A stretch of 33,347 bases of DNA from Brevibacillus panacihumi (lineage in GTDB: Bacteria > Bacillota > Bacilli > Brevibacillales > Brevibacillaceae). The DNA lies in assembly GCF_003710985.1 (NCBI RefSeq), contig NZ_RHHT01000035.1, positions 1 to 33,347 on the forward strand, written 5' to 3'. The notes under the pieces were generated by a model. That model ran no database searches, had not been told where the DNA came from, and was given only the letters and a program-made list of their open reading frames with translations. The position numbers were made by a program, and so were the translations under genes. Of this stretch, positions 32,172-33,347 are shown piece by piece. Each line of letters begins with the position of its first letter. The first letter of the stretch is position 1.

Positions 32172-32999
32172 ATGACAACAAAGCTCACAGATCGCACAGA
32201 ACTGAACAATGGGGTCAAAATGCCTTGGCTTGGCCTTGGGGTATACCTGGTAAAAGAGGGCGAAGAGGTAAAAAATTCCGTCCGTTCTGCGATTGAAGCC
32301 GGCTATGAAAGCATCGATACCGCTGCTATCTACAAAAACGAAGAGGGCGTAGGCGAAGCGATTCGCGAGTCGGGTATTGCACGCGACAAGCTCTTCTTGA
32401 CAACCAAGGTGTGGAATTCGGATCAAGGCTATGAATCGACACTTGCTGCCTTCAATACAAGCGTGAAAAAGCTCGGGGTAGACACGCTGGACCTGTACCT
32501 GATCCACTGGCCGGTAAAAGACAAATTTACCGAGACGTGGAGAGCATTGGAGAAGCTGTACAAGGATGGCTATGTACGTGCGATTGGCGTAAGCAATTTC
32601 CACATTCACCATCTGGAAGAGCTTCGCAAGGTCAGTGAAATCGTTCCTGCTGTCAATCAGGTCGAGTTCCACCCGCTGCTCACCCAACGAGATCTGCTTA
32701 CATACTGCCGTGATCACAAAATCCAGATGGAGGCTTGGAGTCCGCTGATGCAGGGGAATCTCGATCATCCATTGCTGACTGAACTGGCTCAGAAATACGG
32801 CAAATCTCCTGCCCAAATCGTGATCCGTTGGGACCTGGACCAAAAAGTGGTGACGATCCCGAAATCCATTACGCCACAGCGTATTCGCCAAAATGCAGAC
32901 GTGTTTGATTTCACCTTGGAACCGCAAGATGTGGAACGGCTTGCGGCACTAAATGAAAATAAACGTTTTGGGCCAGATCCAGACAATTTCAATTTTTAA
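32172..32999 (+). CDS. Aldo/keto reductase (YvgN/YtbE-like), 275 aa
   Basis: NADPH-dependent reductase of aldehydes such as methylglyoxal. The (alpha/beta)8 family marks are SIDTAAIYKNEEGVGEAI (catalytic Asp and Tyr), LFLTTKVWNSD (catalytic Lys), LYLIHWPVKD (catalytic His) and the cofactor-binding VTIPKSITPQRIRQNADVF. Length is normal. The ATG at 32172 follows GGAGGAG by five bases; the ATG at 32154 lies before it. It stands alone and ends only about five bases before the IS3 element, which therefore replaced whatever terminator followed. Confidence 0.94.
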   Translation: MTTKLTDRTELNNGVKMPWLGLGVYLVKEGEEVKNSVRSAIEAGYESIDTAAIYKNEEGVGEAIRESGIARDKLFLTTKVWNSDQGYESTLAAFNTSVKKLGVDTLDLYLIHWPVKDKFTETWRALEKLYKDGYVRAIGVSNFHIHHLEELRKVSEIVPAVNQVEFHPLLTQRDLLTYCRDHKIQMEAWSPLMQGNLDHPLLTELAQKYGKSPAQIVIRWDLDQKVVTIPKSITPQRIRQNADVFDFTLEPQDVERLAALNENKRFGPDPDNFNF

Positions 33000-33004
33000 T
33001 CATG

Positions 33005-33347
33005 TGAACTGCACCCCGTCAAGTAGACAGTACAAATAAGTAAAAGTTTTAAGCGGCCTTAGTTCTGAATTCCGTGGGACTGAGGCCGTTTAACTTTGCC
33101 TGTAATCGCTCGTTATTGTAAAAGTGGATATAGGTATCGATGTCCTTCTTCAACTCTTCAAACGAGTTGTATGTAGTCAGGTAATACATCTCGCATTTCA
33201 AGGTTCCCCAGAAAGATTCCATTGGTCCGTTGTCAATGCAACGGCCAACACGTGACATGCTTTGGGTAATGTTTGCTTTGTCCAGTTTCCTCTTAAAAGC
33301 CGTAGAGGTGTATTGAAACCCCCGGTCACTGTGAAGCATAGGAGTAG
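33005..33347 (-). mobile_element. IS3-family insertion sequence, right-hand part (runs off the window)
   Basis: The transposase frame on the minus strand is followed by an end resembling IS3/IS150-group terminal repeats: TGAACTGCACCCCGTCAAGT beginning near 33005. The other end lies outside the window, so terminal repeat pairing and target duplication cannot be checked. Confidence 0.8.
33049..33347 (-). CDS. IS3-family transposase OrfB, C-terminal part (partial)
   Basis: The frame is open through the right edge of the window, so only the last 99 or so residues are seen. They include the second half of the DDE integrase core: the LHSDRGFQYTS segment with the second aspartate, then NGPMESFWGTLKCEM with the catalytic glutamate, YIHFYNNERLQAKLNGLSP and TEFRTKAA at the end. 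The missing upstream part should hold the first aspartate, and OrfA would lie beyond it. No stop or frameshift is visible, so this copy may be intact. Confidence 0.93.
   Translation of the reverse strand, partial: TPMLHSDRGFQYTSTAFKRKLDKANITQSMSRVGRCIDNGPMESFWGTLKCEMYYLTTYNSFEELKKDIDTYIHFYNNERLQAKLNGLSPTEFRTKAA

Noticed and set aside
1..33347. CRISPR arrays, tRNA or rRNA genes and prophage modules
   Set aside because: No regularly spaced repeats, no tRNA-like cloverleaf in the intergenic gaps, and no phage structural or integrase genes apart from the IS3 transposase.

Overview
The window reads as a chromosomal segment of a moderately GC-rich, spore-former-type Firmicute. Brevibacillus or a near relative in the Paenibacillaceae is the best guess, inferred from strong AGGAGG-type ribosome sites, extended -10 promoters, the gtaB-like, LCP and YesN-like families and the general codon style; no marker gene fixes the species. 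It is bounded by mobile DNA on both sides: the 3' end of a probable group II intron at the left edge and an IS3-family element at the right edge.

Positions 306-707 hold a lone small gene of unknown function closed by a strong terminator. Positions 850-21859 form a large exopolysaccharide (EPS) locus of the Wzx/Wzy type. It has an LCP-family wall ligase, a Wzz-like chain-length protein, GalU, an initiating sugar-phosphate transferase, a Wzx flippase, a Wzy polymerase, a GT2 glycosyltransferase, a UDP-xylose synthase, UDP-glucose dehydrogenase, a Tat-exported N,N-dimethylformamidase-like protein, an asparagine-synthetase-like protein, a GT4, an unusual epimerase, a WecG/TagA-type transferase, a convergent clan GH-A (GH39-like) glycosidase, a second GT4 and a membrane-anchored GH9 endoglucanase. 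Most + strand genes overlap by 4-23 bases, so they are probably translationally coupled. GalU, the dehydrogenase and the xylose synthase give the route UDP-glucose to UDP-glucuronate to UDP-xylose, so the polymer probably contains glucuronate and/or xylose. The initiating transferase plus four further glycosyltransferases suggest a repeat unit of about five sugars. The window encodes no BY-type tyrosine kinase or phosphatase to partner the Wzz protein.

Positions 21899-28575 hold metabolism and housekeeping genes: diaminopropionate ammonia-lyase, type I signal peptidase, an AraC-type regulator whose receiver domain has lost key phosphorylation residues, and a two-gene hutU-hutI histidine-degradation operon that lacks hutH and hutG. 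Several good intrinsic terminators separate these units.

Positions 28623-31286 run on the minus strand: a small four-cysteine protein, endonuclease IV with a long C-terminal extension, and two membrane proteins flanked by a short direct repeat. Positions 31446-32999 carry a flavin/PNPOx-like protein and an aldo/keto reductase on the plus strand, each behind an extended -10 promoter. The IS3 element begins only a few bases beyond the reductase stop codon.

The most interesting points are the amide-chemistry pair (asparagine-synthetase-like plus Tat-exported dimethylformamidase-like) inside the EPS locus, the membrane-anchored GH9 cellulase and signal-less GH39-like enzyme in the same locus, the epimerase with Phe in place of the catalytic Tyr, and the pseudo-receiver AraC regulator.
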